A stretch of DNA of 64,000 bases from Lineus longissimus (Eukaryota > Nemertea > Pilidiophora > Heteronemertea > Lineidae), in contig NC_088311.1 of assembly GCF_910592395.1 (NCBI RefSeq), positions 24,832,646-24,896,645 on the forward strand. Direction: 5' to 3'. Position 1 is the first letter of the stretch; each line of letters begins with the position of its first letter. Position numbers and translations under genes: made by a program. Positions 22,557 to 36,400 of the stretch are shown one piece after another. The notes beneath the pieces were generated by a model. The model made no database searches and had not been told where the DNA came from. It was given only the letters and a program-made list of their open reading frames with translations.

Positions 22557-24229
22557 ATAGGTTATTGCTGTCAGTAAGTTGTCTGTATTTCTTTACTGTG
22601 CCTGCTATCACATCGTGGTGACATCTGGGATGGCAGACTGTCCGCCATGAGCAACCTAACGAGGCAGGACATGGCTGCATAGACTCAATGTCTGAATGTT
22701 TGACAAGCAACTTGGAAATACATGCAGTTCAACAGGACATGACAACCAATGCCTTCACCCCGTCCAAGAATCCAATGGGGCAGTCCAGTATTACGGGGTC
22801 CATGGGCAAGATTTGATTAAATGACTTGAAACTCGAGTGTCGTTCTTGTTGAAAGTCTGACAGAGTTGACGTCAAGCACTTTGGTACATGCAGACATAAC
22901 AGAAGCACAGGAGGATGTCCCTCACAAGGACAGTGGACAGGTTTCCATTTATGGACACCACATGCCAAGTTCCTGGCTGATAAAAGACATGTCCGCATGA
23001 CATATCCAATGGTTTTTTCATTTGAAAGAAATAACTCCACAATGATTGATGCGAAAATGTTCAATATATTATTTCATTCAACAAAAAAGCTGTTAGCGTT
23101 TAAAATAGACAGTTGTGAATTTCTTGTTAGTGATCGACTGCAAAATAAGATAAATGCTTGCTACATTGTTACATGTATTACTCCTGCAGTGATCAGTGGT
23201 GCTTTGGGTTGGCCTATAACAATGGTTTTACTCATTTTTGATGGTGTCAGACGGTGGGCTTACAATGAAGATAATAACATCAACTATATATGTGTATAAG
23301 AATGAGTGGATACATGTAAATGTCCACTGTAAACAAAGAATGTTCCACTATGACAACTAAATAAATCTCCTATAGGTTAATAGAGTTACCTACTGACAAA
23401 AGGTACACACAAAACAACAACAGTGTACACTACACTGCATCCCAGACAAGTAGCTCGTTATAAAAGCGCATTGTAAACAAAGCCTGTTAATGGTAAAACT
23501 GATTTATATAGTAGACGACCAGTGCACAGAAGAATCCATTGATAATATTCTTTGTTATGCCAGGTATTTCAGTACCACTCGGGCATGGTGAAATACACTG
23601 GTAGCACCAAAACGTGCCGCCGGGTTTATACTAAATAACAAAGGACGTAACCATTGGACTGTTCTTCCTCTCGTACATGTCCAGCAGAGTGTGCCTGTGA
23701 CGCACTTGATCACACAGGCAGGCTCAAATATGACAGTGACACCCTGCCAAATCATCGGTTCCTATATTCAATGATTGTGCCAATGGCACTAGGTTATATC
23801 ACTAAACTTCCCAACTTCACATACAATGACATTATATAAGCAATATATAGCACAATGTGAAGTTATTAGAAAGGTGAGGAACAAACTTTAGTGCATATGT
23901 TTCTTTGTGGAAGACTAAGACAGTGACAGCAAAATGTGCAATTTTTAGAATGAGGAAATACAATTTTATTTTAATGATGAAAACGTGTGCCTGGCAGTTG
24001 AACTTTCTGAGATATTTTGGCCATCCTAAACATATGGTTTGCCTGGTGTAACATACAAATCTGAAAGCTGTCACATTAAGTATTATGATTGACCAAATGA
24101 CAGTTCTCAAGTACACAGTTCTCATCATAAGAGCAGCAGTTTCAAAAATATGGTAAATATAAGAAAATAAGAAAAGTAGAAATGCTTCATGGACTACATT
24201 TAGTAAGGTAGTAAGGTAGTAGTAGACTT
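22557..24229. other. Intergenic region with FAM151 3' UTR at its right end
   Basis: Open frames exist here on both strands (for example 22997-23299 plus and 22729-23064 minus), but none resembles a known protein or has splice or codon support. The part from about 23965 to 24229 is probably the 3' UTR of the minus-strand FAM151 gene. Nothing else is recognised. Confidence 0.5.
23965..23970 (-). terminator. Poly(A) signal for the FAM151-like gene
   Basis: AATAAA on the minus strand (TTTATT on plus), about 260 bases past the FAM151 stop codon. Confidence 0.45.
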
Positions 24230-26549
24230 TCACTTTATTTTTAACTCATCAATCACAAGTTGCTTATTTACCCCTAAAGTTTCCAAATATACCCGAGAAT
24301 TTTTATTCTCAACATCTACTTCACCTAGATCCAATAAAATGCTCGATTTTTCATTGACTGCTGTTGATATTGGGTCATCACAATCGACAAGTGTGCTGAC
24401 TTTTAAATAGACGGTTTTCATTTCATCAACAACATCAAATCGTACACAATGATTGTCCAATTGTAGCTGGCCTTCCTGCTTTATCTCTTTACCCAGAGTT
24501 GTCTTAGCAGTCACATTGAAAAGAACTGCACCAGCTTTCACAGCGATGAAGCATTTTATACCAGATAATGTCAGCGGATTGGACTCGGTGGATGCACGGA
24601 TATAAATCACTAATCCAGAATCAACTTTTTCCTGTTTTTCATCTGAATGCTCAGGTTCTATAAAAGTGACCTTCCCAGAAACATGCAAAGGATAATCTTT
24701 AGTGCTTTTATAGATTTCTTTTGACATGATGAAAACTGGTTGTTTCTCTCTTGCCATGACGACTGCCTCAGAACCATATAACAAGTTCTTGTCACTATTA
24801 GCAGCAGCACCTGCTGTACTCCATTGGTCTGCATTGAAACTTCTCAGCTGAAGTTCAGACCAGTCCTTAGGTAGCGCTCCAGCCTGAATGTCATCAATAT
24901 GGTCTGAAAATCGTCCCGATATATGTTCAGGCAACTGATAGAAGATCTGAATCTTGGGAAATTTAGAACGCATTATTTGAAGCAGGAGTATCAAGGAGGA
25001 TTCAAACTCGTCTTCTGCTTCTGCCCAGATATGAAGCTGAGCTCCGGTCATGTCTAACAACCATTTGATCTGTGCAACAGATTTTCTTATGAGAGGCGCA
25101 CGGATTGAAAACACCGAAGGCTGGTGATGTGCATTCCATTTCTGGACGTAATTGTACATGTCAATGACCATGGGCCATGTGTATCCACCATTGTCTTTGT
25201 CTTTCTCATAATGAGCCGTCCAGCCTAGACACAGAGTACTCTGAGGAAACATGGTCGTGACGAGACGCAGGAAGCGTGTTGGATCGACAGGGAGATCCCA
25301 GCGAGGTGTAGGCTGGGTGCCGGACTTCTTGTGGCACACACAGTTTGGACCAAGGAGAATGTCAGCACCAAGCCACACTGGGAACTGCAACTGAAACCAA
25401 GAGAGAGGATCAAATTAAATCCCATTTGCCTAATACGAGGAGATGATTAGGAAATTAACTTGACAAAGAAGCAAAAAATACAACAGTCAATGAAAATTGA
25501 AAGGCAACTTTAATCAATTCAGATTCCGTCCCCAGGTTAGAGATGCAACCATACTGTAATAGCAAACCTTTGATTCCAGACTCTTCAACTGTTGTAAGCT
25601 CACTTCCACAGGCTCAATAGATTTGAAGTTGAGTTTAATGCCCTTCCCCTTGGTGGTGATGACTTTGTCCACCCAGTCGTTGAATGTGACATCACTGTCT
25701 GTGTTAGGAGGGAGACTCATCACGGGGGTCATCTGTTGCTTACTGGTTCCTTGGTACCTCAAAACAACATCGCCCTCTAACATCATGGCATTAGCTGCAA
25801 AATGATACGAGAATGTCAAATCCATAAGATTGAGCAATTAAATTTGTAAACCTTGGCACCATTAGTTTAAGACCAGAGTTGTTCTTGTTCCCCGGCTAGT
25901 TCTGGTAGAGAATTAACTCAACTCCGACTTAAATATATCTGCTTACCGGTTTAAGAATGCTGCCATATTGACTCATGACCAACCATGGTAGACTTACAGT
26001 GGAGAGCCTCCTCCAGTGATCCGACGCTATCCAAATGGTTTGCAAAAGATACCTGATAACTGTCATCTGCAGCAGCTTTGAAGTAGGTATTCAAACTGAT
26101 GTCAGACGTCATTTTTCTTGGCCGGTTGAAATTGGGTAACAATCCTGAAATTCATATAAAGAATTAGGCCTAATGAATGCATATTTTTGATGATCATGAT
26201 GATGATGAATATCATAAAGGGTCACATCGTGTAATAATATAATTGCGCCGATTCAATGACAAATTTCGCTACTTGTCACAGCTTGCTTTGCAAGTCCAAG
26301 TTCCCGCTTTCATCCTTGATGATTCAGCAATCGTCCTGTTGAAATGAGGAGGGATTATCTCCTGTACATTTTGTAGACCGGCCTATAGTCATAGTGCATT
26401 TTGTACACACCTCCATTCCAATAGTACCAAACTGTCACCATGAACAATGCCAAAGCACAATTGTACAGGAATATTTTCCGCCTAATTGGACTCCCAACCA
26501 TAATATCCACAATAGGATGCGGTCGTTTACGATTTCCGTATTGCACCAT
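24230..26549 (-). CDS. FAM151/menorin family protein
   Basis: Four minus-strand exons (26549-26411, 26144-25998, 25794-25568, 25390-24230) join in phase into 557 residues. Residues 27-43 form a hydrophobic segment after a basic N-terminus (RRKIFLYNCALALFMVTVWYYW), so the protein is probably type II membrane-anchored. The menorin (DUF2181) domain follows: NHLDSVGSLEEALH, MMLEGDVVLRYQG, DWVDKVITTKGKGIKLNFKS, then FPVWLGADILLGPN and TLCLGWTAHY. The acidic MLEGDV and GIKLNFK motifs match the TIM-barrel core related to PLC-like phosphodiesterases. Its length is close to vertebrate FAM151A (about 585), but I see one clear barrel and a beta-rich C-terminus. The family includes C. elegans MNR-1, which guides dendrite branching; the biochemical activity is unsettled. 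The gene diverges from IPO13. Confidence 0.88.
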
Positions 26550-27447
26550 TGTTGTTCAACGCACTTATAATCAGCAAATAACTTCACAATCACACATCAT
26601 TTTGTCAACATTAGAGGTCAAGGCCGATGAGGTCACTGCATTAGTGTCAGCTGGGTGGTTTCGCTTCATGACCTTTTCGCCCTCGGTCGTTTGGAACGAA
26701 TCACACCCCGAAAAAAGGTCATCGGTTGACTAACGAAGAACCACTGTTCAATGGATTTATAGTTGAATGCGATCAAACTACGTCATTTCCGATCGGGGAT
26801 TGTAACTTTTAACCAAATTGTCCCAATTTCCCAGGCGAAGAACACCCCCAAGTCCCAAGGAGCGAACCGACTACGATTTGGAGCGAAACGACTTCGATTT
26901 GGAGCGAAACAACTGAGGGCGAAAAGGTTATGAAGCCAAAAGTCCGCGCAACTCGTTCGCGGCTAAGATTGCGAGAAATAACGAGATTCAGCATGGTGGA
27001 TGAAAATAAAAAAATCCAGAAAAACAAGTAAAAAGTCGAACAAAAGCATCATAAACAACCATTTTAAATGCTTTTTATTGGTCTTATGGGCTTCAGTTAC
27101 ATATGCTTCCTCTGAAGAATATCAGCTCGAGAGAATATTTGGTGGTGGTATGAAGATATATTATTATTAAGGCCTAGGCTACTTCTTTCTGTTTCGTAAT
27201 TCGTACGATATTTAAAAAGGTGTAAAAAAACCGCAGTGGATATTTTGACCCGTGTCACGGTTTCATTTTACGCTCAAGGACCCTGTGCTGTGGCTGTTGG
27301 GCAATGATATCAATGATTTACCTCGTTTCCTGTGTTTTTGATACAAGGTCAATATACTTCATCTTGCCTTGCAGATCTCAGGTTACCTTTAAAAGGACTC
27401 TGAACCATCTTTAAAAGGCTGTTCAACTTCAAGTCTGGGGGACTAGC
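26550..27447. promoter_or_regulatory. Divergent intergenic region between FAM151-like gene and IPO13
   Basis: About 900 bases separate the two start codons, so this region must hold both promoters. No TATA box is obvious. The left half contains an inverted-repeat pair (26659-26697 and 26903-26940). Tandem GATTTGGAGCGAAACGACTT-like units at about 26873-26915 lie next to the right arm. Confidence 0.5.
26659..26940. repeat. Inverted-repeat (foldback) element upstream of IPO13
   Basis: The left arm TTCATGACCTTTTCGCCCTC (from about 26665) is matched in reverse complement by the right arm ending GAGGGCGAAAAGGTTATGAA (about 26914-26933). Together the arms are about 38 bases with a few mismatches and enclose about 200 bases. 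The inner words (GCGAAACGAC) recall those of the intronic element at 13249-13394, so both may belong to one foldback family. Confidence 0.55.
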
Positions 27448-30400
27448 ATGGCTTATTCAGTTGAGAATATAGAGAAGGTTTGTAAACTTAAAGTGGTCTT
27501 TCAAAAAGGCTTCCCAGTTCATGTGGCTGTCTATGTATTTAATCTCAAGCAAAATGTCTTTGAATCTTTGGATTGAACTAGATGCCGTCACAGTCATTAG
27601 ATCAGACTGGTGTGGATGACAGAAATTTCCATCAATATTGAAGTATTGCAAAGGATGTGATGGTTAAGAATCCACCCCTTATGCATCAAATCAAAAAGTT
27701 TCATTCATCAGAAACTGGAACCATCTCTTTTCATTGGTTGGTTCACTGGTATACTTTTTTGTGAACTTCAGAACTTAAAAGATTCCAGAATGTTTTTAAC
27801 AATTGTCCCTTTCAGGCTGTCAGGCAGTTCTACTATGAAGCTAGTGCACAGCAAGAGGCCCATGCATGGCTCACCACAGCTCAGTTATCGCCAGACGCAT
27901 GGTCATTCAGCTGGCATCTTCTCATGCCCGACAAGGGACCTGAGGTTCAGTTCTTTGGAGCAAGCTGCCTTCATGTCAAGATATCCAGATATTTGTGAGT
28001 GATGTTTATTTAGAAATAACGTGTCTTTTGGTGTCTGCTGCATTAATTTTCTGCTGTGGCATTGGTCTTGTTGCCACTTCCAGCCTTTTATTACTTGTAT
28101 ACTGTGAATGCCACCAAGCCCAAAAAACGTTTTCTTTCTAGTGCTCCTGCTGATTGTGCTGATGATGTTATATTTTGATTCTTCAGGCACGAACTACCCG
28201 CTGAGAAACTGGAAGAGCTGCGGAAACAGCTGTTTGAAAGACTCCTCTCATTTGCTAATGGACCTAAAATGGTGCTAACAAGATTGTGTGTAGCAGTAAG
28301 TCTTTCAACTAAAAATAGTTTGTGATCAATGAGGTACTACTACTTGTTCTGAAACAATATTACATCACATGTGGGCAAATTTAAGAGTAGAGTTGCAGAA
28401 TTTGGACCTTTTAAGTTGCATCCTTCAGCTATGGACTGTGTCCTTTACAGTTCAGAAATATTTTCAATTGCTCATTGTAGTAAATTGTGTGTTTTGACAG
28501 GTTCTTCTTAGATATGGCAGTGCTATTCAGACAACCAGATGTATTTGGTTTTCCAGAAACCAGAGATTTTGTGTTATAAAATTTGTGTTGTTTTCATTTC
28601 AGATGTCAGCCTTGTCAATCCAGACAACCCCTGAGATGTGGACAGATGCCGTGGTGTCAATAATCACCACCTTCCAGCAAGCACAGCTTCCAAACGTTGA
28701 GGTAAGAGACTATTTGTCAATCCTTTATGTACTGAGGCTATCATTTTCATATATTCTCGGTAATCTCAGCATGATGACAAGTGACTCATTATAATATCTT
28801 TACTTTTATCTCTTCCAGTCTAGCCGGCTTTGTACCATACTTTTGGAGTTACTGACTGTTTTACCAGAGGAGGTAAGTAATAGAAGTTACGGTGGTGTGC
28901 AAGTACTACCAAGTATATTGTCTAACAGACCCCAATCCTGCAGGAAACTACATAAAAATTATACTCTAACAAGAGGATTTTATGACACGAACTGAGCGTA
29001 TCAGAAAACTTCTGTGTTATCAATGTTCAAGTTTTTAAAAAATCATTATGAAAGACATATTCTGTCTTTGTCTTCTTTTCAGTTCTTCACTGCCAATCTC
29101 TCGAAAGTGAGGAGGGGTTCCGTCAGATATGAACTAAACAAGGGACTAGCACATGGTAAGTCAATGCTTGGTAAGTCCATGCTTAGTAAGTCCATGCTTA
29201 GTGAGTCAGTAGTGTAGCTGAGTTACTCAAAAGGAGAGTTCCTTGTCATGTGGGTGACCATTATGACTGTAACTTACAAGTGTAAACCATTGAATAATGA
29301 ATATACATTTTATTTTCAGTCATTCCCCTGCTTCAGAGCGTGATGGTGCCATCATCGCCACCTGAGGTTTACGACCAAGCCATGAAGTGCTTCTCCAGTT
29401 GGGTCCAATTCGGTATCCCTCTGAATGAGAGCGTGACACTGGTTCAGCAGGTCTTTGATGCACTCAACAACACAGATATCTTTGACACTGCCATCGAGTG
29501 CCTTGTGAATGTGTTCCAGCAACCTGAAGCCTACAGGTTTGTTATGTTCAGATTCTCAACACAAGTTACCTTACGACACAGTCTCCACCAGTGATCAATT
29601 TCATCTCGATGTCTGGGCAGAATTCCATGGTTAGCAAAATCATTCCACTATCGATAAACATTCGTGACAAGGTCTGTGCATTCAAACTCACTGATGCAAG
29701 TAAAATCAGAATGTGTATGCTGAGTGAGAATGATGTTGTTTGGCTTGAAAGTATCCTGAAATATTTGCTTTGCAGGTATCCAATATCTTTGAAGGTTTTA
29801 TTTGTCAACATCCTGAGTCTTCAAGGCATGTTACAGAAAGCCATAGGAGAACATGATGTGGTGAGTATTACAAGCTCTCATAGCCATGTCTTTGTATAGT
29901 TGATAGGTGTAAAAAGATGCAAAAGCCATGACGAATCAACACAAATTTTCTCATGCAACTCTAATTGTTTTTGCTGTAGTAAATTGAAGCTCACTGCATG
30001 ATTTATTCTGGGGAAATTGTTTTTGGTACAGATTCTAGGTATTGCCATAATTTTCTCATTGACTTGTAAACAAGTATCCATTCTGCGTCTTGGGCTTTTG
30101 AGGCAGATATCAGCTGTGGTCTTTCAATGCGTGATGTTTTATTGATTTGGATGTGATTTCAGGATTCATGTCACAGTATATGTCGACTGGTCGTCACTGC
30201 TGCAGAGAACCACACCAAACTGATCTTAGAGTGTGCTCTGGGAACCGAGGAGGAAAAATTACATGCCATGAATTTGATCAACTTAGTCATGGTAAGCCGC
30301 GAAATCACCTATTCATACCCAGAGATTGCATGAGGCCTTGATACAAACTGAAGCAGTTGGTATCACTAAGCCAAAATTACGTTGATTGGTATCGAGTGTA

Positions 30401-33400
30401 CTGTAGATACTTGCTTAGAAAACAATCTAATGAAATAAAGGGAGTTTCCTGTTTGTTTTGATGAAAACTGCCAGTTGTGGTTAAGTCACCAAATGTAACT
30501 TTGTCTTTTAACTTCCGAACATTCTGAAAATTCGCATAGACTGGATTGGAATAGCTGTTATGTTATTTCCACTTTGATTTCCAGCAATGTTCAGCAATGC
30601 CAGGCCACTTCCCCACCGATGAAACGTGCAGTGAACTAGCGTTTGGATTCTGGTACATACTACAGGTATGCGTTTTTCCTATGATCTCTGACAGATTTTT
30701 CATCTCTCATGTTGCAACGTAGCTTATTTTGCTTTCTGCTTGACTTCTTTCAATATGCTGTCTCTGGCTCTGGGTGAAAATAGAATTCGTTCATCATTTC
30801 TAACTGTCTTCATGAAGATATTCTTATTTCTTGGTGCCTTCATCTTCAGGATGACATCATGTCATCAGACCATGAGCTCTTCCAACAGTACATCAGAGTG
30901 TTCGCACCCGTCTACATGTCTCTTGTCCAGGTGTTCCTCGGGAAGGTGGCGTACCCACCTGAGGCCGAGTATGTACAGTGGAGCAAAGGTTAGTCCTTGG
31001 GCAAGTCACTTTGCTCCAGTTGTGATTTCCTTGAGATTCTGTGTTAGGTTCAGTATCGGGTCTAGTGCTCAGTCCTTGCAGTGGGTTGCTACACCTGCTA
31101 TATTTCAAAACATTGAGTGAAGATAAAAGTTCTGTGCTAGTCTGCCTATACAATCACTAAGAGGTTGATATCTAGAGCCAGAGGATCAACAGATGGCTTC
31201 CTCATTGGATTGTTACAAATTGATAGAAGCTTTACCAGTTTCAGTCATGAGGCAAGGTTTAGAAGAAAAGGATAACATAAATGCTGTCTAGACATCTTGG
31301 AGTGCTTTCAGCTGCCAAAGGGTTGATCAATTTTGTGCTTCCTTTTGTATGTTGCAGAAGAAAAAGAGCAGTTCCGGTGCTACAGGCAAGACATAGGCGA
31401 CGGAACAGTAAGTCCTGATTGGCCAGCTATGACCAATTCAATAGTCATTTGTGTCATAGGATGATTGGCCAGCTATGACCAATTCAATAGTCATTTGTGT
31501 CATAGGATGATTGGCCAGCTATGACCAATTCAATAGTCATTTGTGTCATAGGATGGCGAGTTGTTGCTTATCCACTAAGTTCTTCACATTCAAACTTTCC
31601 TGATTGGCGATGAATTCAATGTGAAAATATCAAAACAAAACCTGTTCCACCAGCTGTTGGCTGTGTATCTCAAAAGCAACGTTAAGTTGGTAAATTGTAG
31701 ATCCAGACTATTATTGGTTGATTTGGTTGTTTCAGATGTACGCGTACAACATCCTGCGTCAGCCACTACTTGCTTACATGTGTTCAATGCTGTGTAGCTT
31801 AGCAGAGAAAAGCTCGTTGGAGGAAATCAGCTGGCAGGTGAGTAGTCTTCTGCATTTGATGTGTGCCACTACGATTGGGTTTCCTTTGGGGGACTAGTGG
31901 CCGAGTGACTCCATCTTCGTTTGAGAGTTGGAGTCCATGACAACCAGCTCCATCACTTGGATGGGGTATTTTGATTACTTTGCCATTCCATTCAAAAGAC
32001 GTGACCATTAGGAAAGTCAAGTAGTGAAAGTCCAAGTCAGATATCAGACTGATGCTTATCAGTTTGATTGTAACATGTAAATGAATGCTTAATGACAACG
32101 CCCTTCAATATTTGGTGAATCGGCCATTTTCATTTTTCAGAACGTGGAGGCGGCATTTTATCTCTTGTCTTCCATCGCTGATAACGTGGAGTTTGAGGAG
32201 AACGTATCACTTCCGATAATCTTTAGTATCCTACCCAGAATTCCTTTCAATAATCTCACGCTCATCTCAACTGCTTTAGTCATGATTGGTGAGTAAATGC
32301 AATTATTGAAATTCTTGACCGTTTAGACTTGTAACTTCTTTTTTGTGGCAAATTTGACATTGCTTTTGCTCCAGATCCTCTGGTCAGGAAGTGATGCCAG
32401 TTTAAGATATTGGAAATTATAGATTTTAAAATGAAGCTCTTTGTATACTACCCTTTTCGTATTCCATCTTTATTCTTTTAGGTGCTTATGCCGAGTGGAT
32501 GAACTTCCACGCTCCTCTCCTTGGTGGCGTTCTCCCCCTTCTTCTCCAGGGCCTCAACAACTCTGAGATGGCAATGTCCGCTACGATGGCCCTGAAGGAT
32601 ATCACACGAGAGTGTCAGGATCACATCGCTGGGTACGCTAATCAGATTCTGACGGCAAGTCAGGAGGCCTTAGCATCGAATGTTATGAAGGTAGGGGCGA
32701 CGCAGACTCACACAGTTACTTGCTTTAGACCACATTTGCAGTCTCCCTTGGTGGCCATGATTTCCTTTGCCTGTCAGGACAGTTCTGCTGTGTGGTGAAG
32801 TTGGTGAATAACCCCATCCATCAGAATAAAAGTTCGCACATGGCACACTGTCCCTTTAAAGGAAAATAAAGTACAAACATTACTTCCAGAATTGAGAATT
32901 CTACTATTCTACTATTCTACTTTTCCCTTGTTTCAGTCACGAGAATGTATTCGTCTGATGTCGTCTGTAGGCCATGTCCTGTCGATATGTCCCCTGGCTG
33001 ACATCATACAGTACCTGAACAGTCTCCTGACACCCCATTTACAACAACTGCAACAATTAGTCGAACAGCCGGTAAGAAATGTTTTTGACTCATATTTGTT
33101 TGAGTTCGACAATCAGAAGTTTCCTCGAGCTCTTGTTCATTGGTGATGCCATCTGTCTTGAGTCAGAGTTTCCGTTGATGCTGTGGTTTCTCCTACCCTA
33201 CCCTACAAAAACCTCGTATGTGGGCATGTGTCTATTTACAAAAATGTCTGACAAAATTTTCCATACACACCTTGCTCCTGTATGCTCAAGACTAGTGTGA
33301 CTGCTTGCAACATCTGCCTGGAAGCTGCATGTATTTCACACATGTCTTATAGGATTAAGTTGGCCAGTATCCATTTCTATTCAATACGACCTCGTTTTCT

Positions 33401-36400
33401 GTCCTTCTAAAGATTGTTGGAGAACCTTCACCTGATCTGAGTCTAACCTTCAAGAATATGGGTCTCTCATCGACTGTGTCATCAGGCCCTGTTTATGTTA
33501 TGGTGAGTGAAGAAGAGGCATTGGTTGCCCTGTCCTGTGAGAAAAATATGTATCTTTGTTTTTACTCAAAGTTGCTACAGAATTAATCAAATTCATAGCA
33601 GGTGAAGGGCTGTTTTGATGTCAAAATGGATAGAAAGGGATACAGGACTGAAATTGTCTGCTCTTTGAATTGAGAACATGAGCCCTTTTTAATCCAGGTA
33701 CTAAAATGAAAATAAGGTGATCTTAGACCTTCTAGATCTGAGGAAATGGTCTCTCTCTCTCTCTGACAATGCAGATTTCCACCAGGCTTTCCAGTTTCTC
33801 CTATCAAATATTACATTCCAAAATGACATCACAAAGTCACCACTTCAGAGTTTATCTTCAGATTTTGGATAAAGTCAGGTCTTTGGTAATGGTTTCCTAA
33901 TCAAGTATGCTTGTCCCATTCCAGCCATCAGCTTCTGTTAGGAATTGCATTTTATTGAAAGTGAACATGTTGTCAACATTGTTTGGTTCGTTGAATACAA
34001 ACAGAGAAGAGTCTGATGAAGAGGGACGGGAAAAGCCGAAAGAGACTCCAGAGGAACCACAACCTGTAAGTCTTATTGTGCGGCCTGGTGGCTGTGTCTT
34101 TAGCTAGAGAGAGACTCCAGAGGAACCACAACCTGTAAGTCTTATTGTGCGGTCTGGTGGCTGTGTCTTGAGCTAGAGAGAGACTCCAGAGGAACCACAA
34201 CCTGTAAGTCTTATTGTGCGGCCTGGTGGCTGTGTCTTGAGCTGGAGAGAGGAGTCAAGCTGAACGTATTACCGACTTGGATGGGTCTTTTGTTTGTCTT
34301 GGCATAGACACAAGGTACCAGGTACCTCGATCAACAGCTATGTCTTAACTGAAGGTGTAGCAATGTAGCATTGGGTGTGTTGCTCAAGGATACTGAGACA
34401 AAACTTTGATCCTTTAGAGTCGAATCCATGCACTTCGTGATGATGAGCCCAGCGCTCCAGCAACTATGCCATGATACCCGGTCTTGCCTGATAATCTAGT
34501 GTTCTTATGAACGTTTTATACAAGTAATATCCCAGACAGCAATTGGAGGGTTCTACCATTACATCACTGATTCTTCAAGTAGAATCTCTCATCATTCCAG
34601 GTGATGTTGATCCTCCAGCAGGTGATGCCTGTCATCAAAGCCATCTCGGCCAAATGGATCGCGGATGCAGCAATAGTAGAAGTAAGTCTTTCATATGCCT
34701 CTCAAACAGCTGTCCTTCATTGGCTGCGATCCAAGCTTGAAATTATATGAGAACGTTGAAAGAGCAGCCTCAGCGACAATTCAAGTGATTTATGATTAAT
34801 ATTGATGCTACCTGTCTTGACTTACAGGCGGTCTGTGATATGTACAAACGAGCTCTGAGATCGTTGATGGACGACTTCTCTCCGCTCGCCGAAGACGTCT
34901 CTCAGATGGTGGCGGAGATGTACACTGCGGTGCCTCATTCCCATCTGTTGGATTTAGCAAAACAGGTACATTTTGAAATAATTTTATTGAAAAGCATTTC
35001 TCATGTGTAATCAACTGGCTGATAAGCTTACACACTTCACGTAATGAACCATTTGGTGCAGAAAAACGGCTGAAAATGATGTTCTAATCCTTTATACAAA
35101 TTAGTTGTTGTTCTTTCAGTTATTGGTGTTGTTCATGCCTAACGACTCCTACAAACCGATTGGTCAGAGGATGTTTCTCTCACTCGTTGCCAGGACGATA
35201 TGTCTTGCTGAGAATGGTAAGGTCAAAACTGACTTCTTGATGATGTGCTGATTGGTGTGTTGGATTCTGGAAGAGGAGGTTGTTGCTTTTAATCTATTAA
35301 TGCCAGCAAATGAATCTGACCATTCCACAAAAAGATGCATCATTGTGATATTTTAGACTTGATACAATGAATGTTCTCTTTTATAACAGGTGCTAAAGAT
35401 AACCCTGATGTGATAGAGACGTTCACATCCACCATGGCTCAGGTAAGTGTCTTAAGTCTGTCCTTCCGGGTACCAAGTTGAGTTTCCAGTATAATTACAG
35501 TCAGCAGTTGCTGCCAGCAATCAGCTAGCTCCATGTTTGACCTGTTTCACTTTGAAATAAAGTAGCTGACAACGATAACAGTTGTATTCAAGACGAGTAA
35601 ACGCATCTCTTCCTTTGTCATTCCAGCTTTTAAAAAAGTGCCATTGTTTATTCATGGACGAAACCTGTAATTTATTAGGAATATTCCAGATCGGTGAGTA
35701 GCTGTTTCATTCCACAACTTTTTTCCAGGGGGGAGGGCAAGTGTCTGAGTTTACTCACTTCATATTTTAATTGTTGATTCAGAATTCTCTGCCAACACTT
35801 TTTTTTACTTTTGACCATTCATACAACAGCCTGCACCAGACCGAAGGCCCTAAGGAATGTGTGATTAAGCCCACAATGTCAATAATGTCGACCATAACAC
35901 AATGTAAGCACCCTCCTTTTGGTGATGGAAGACATTTCTTCATATTACAGGAGTGGTTGGCATGGTGCTACAAGAAAACCCGACGGTCAAGTCATCATGT
36001 TTCTTCATGGTATGTATTGATCATGTTATGTTCGATCATGTGATCTTATGTGTCACGTGTTCGTTTACTAAACAAAGGTCGTTCAGCAGCGATTAAGAGC
36101 AATTACAACACCTCCCCGTCCTCAACCTTGGATGTGTAAGGGCCGCAATACTTGCCATGTTAAAAGAAATCACAATACCATCACATAACAATGAAAACAT
36201 TTTCCCTGTAGGAATTCATTGGATAATTTACTTTTGTGACAGGTTTAGCTCTTAACAGTAAAAAATTAATTCTACAAATAAAAATCTGTTTCAATTATCT
36301 TTCAGGCTGAGTTGATCAACAGCGGAGAGAAGATACCACCCATATGTGATATCATCCGAGCACATGGTCAGGCTTTAGTCGAACGATTACTCAGGGTGAG

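Noticed and set aside
22729-23064. Minus-strand open frame of 111 residues with several cysteines
   Set aside because: It overlaps the previous frame on the other strand, and no family pattern or splice-supported continuation was found.
22997-23299. Open frame of 100 residues with a hydrophobic stretch in the ROCO-FAM151 intergenic region
   Set aside because: No similarity recognised, and no supporting exons or poly(A) signal arrangement. Its length is within chance expectation for AT-rich DNA.
33750-33765. CT dinucleotide run in an IPO13 intron as a possible acceptor tract
   Set aside because: No suitable exon follows, and the importin-13 alignment continues from the exon at 33925.
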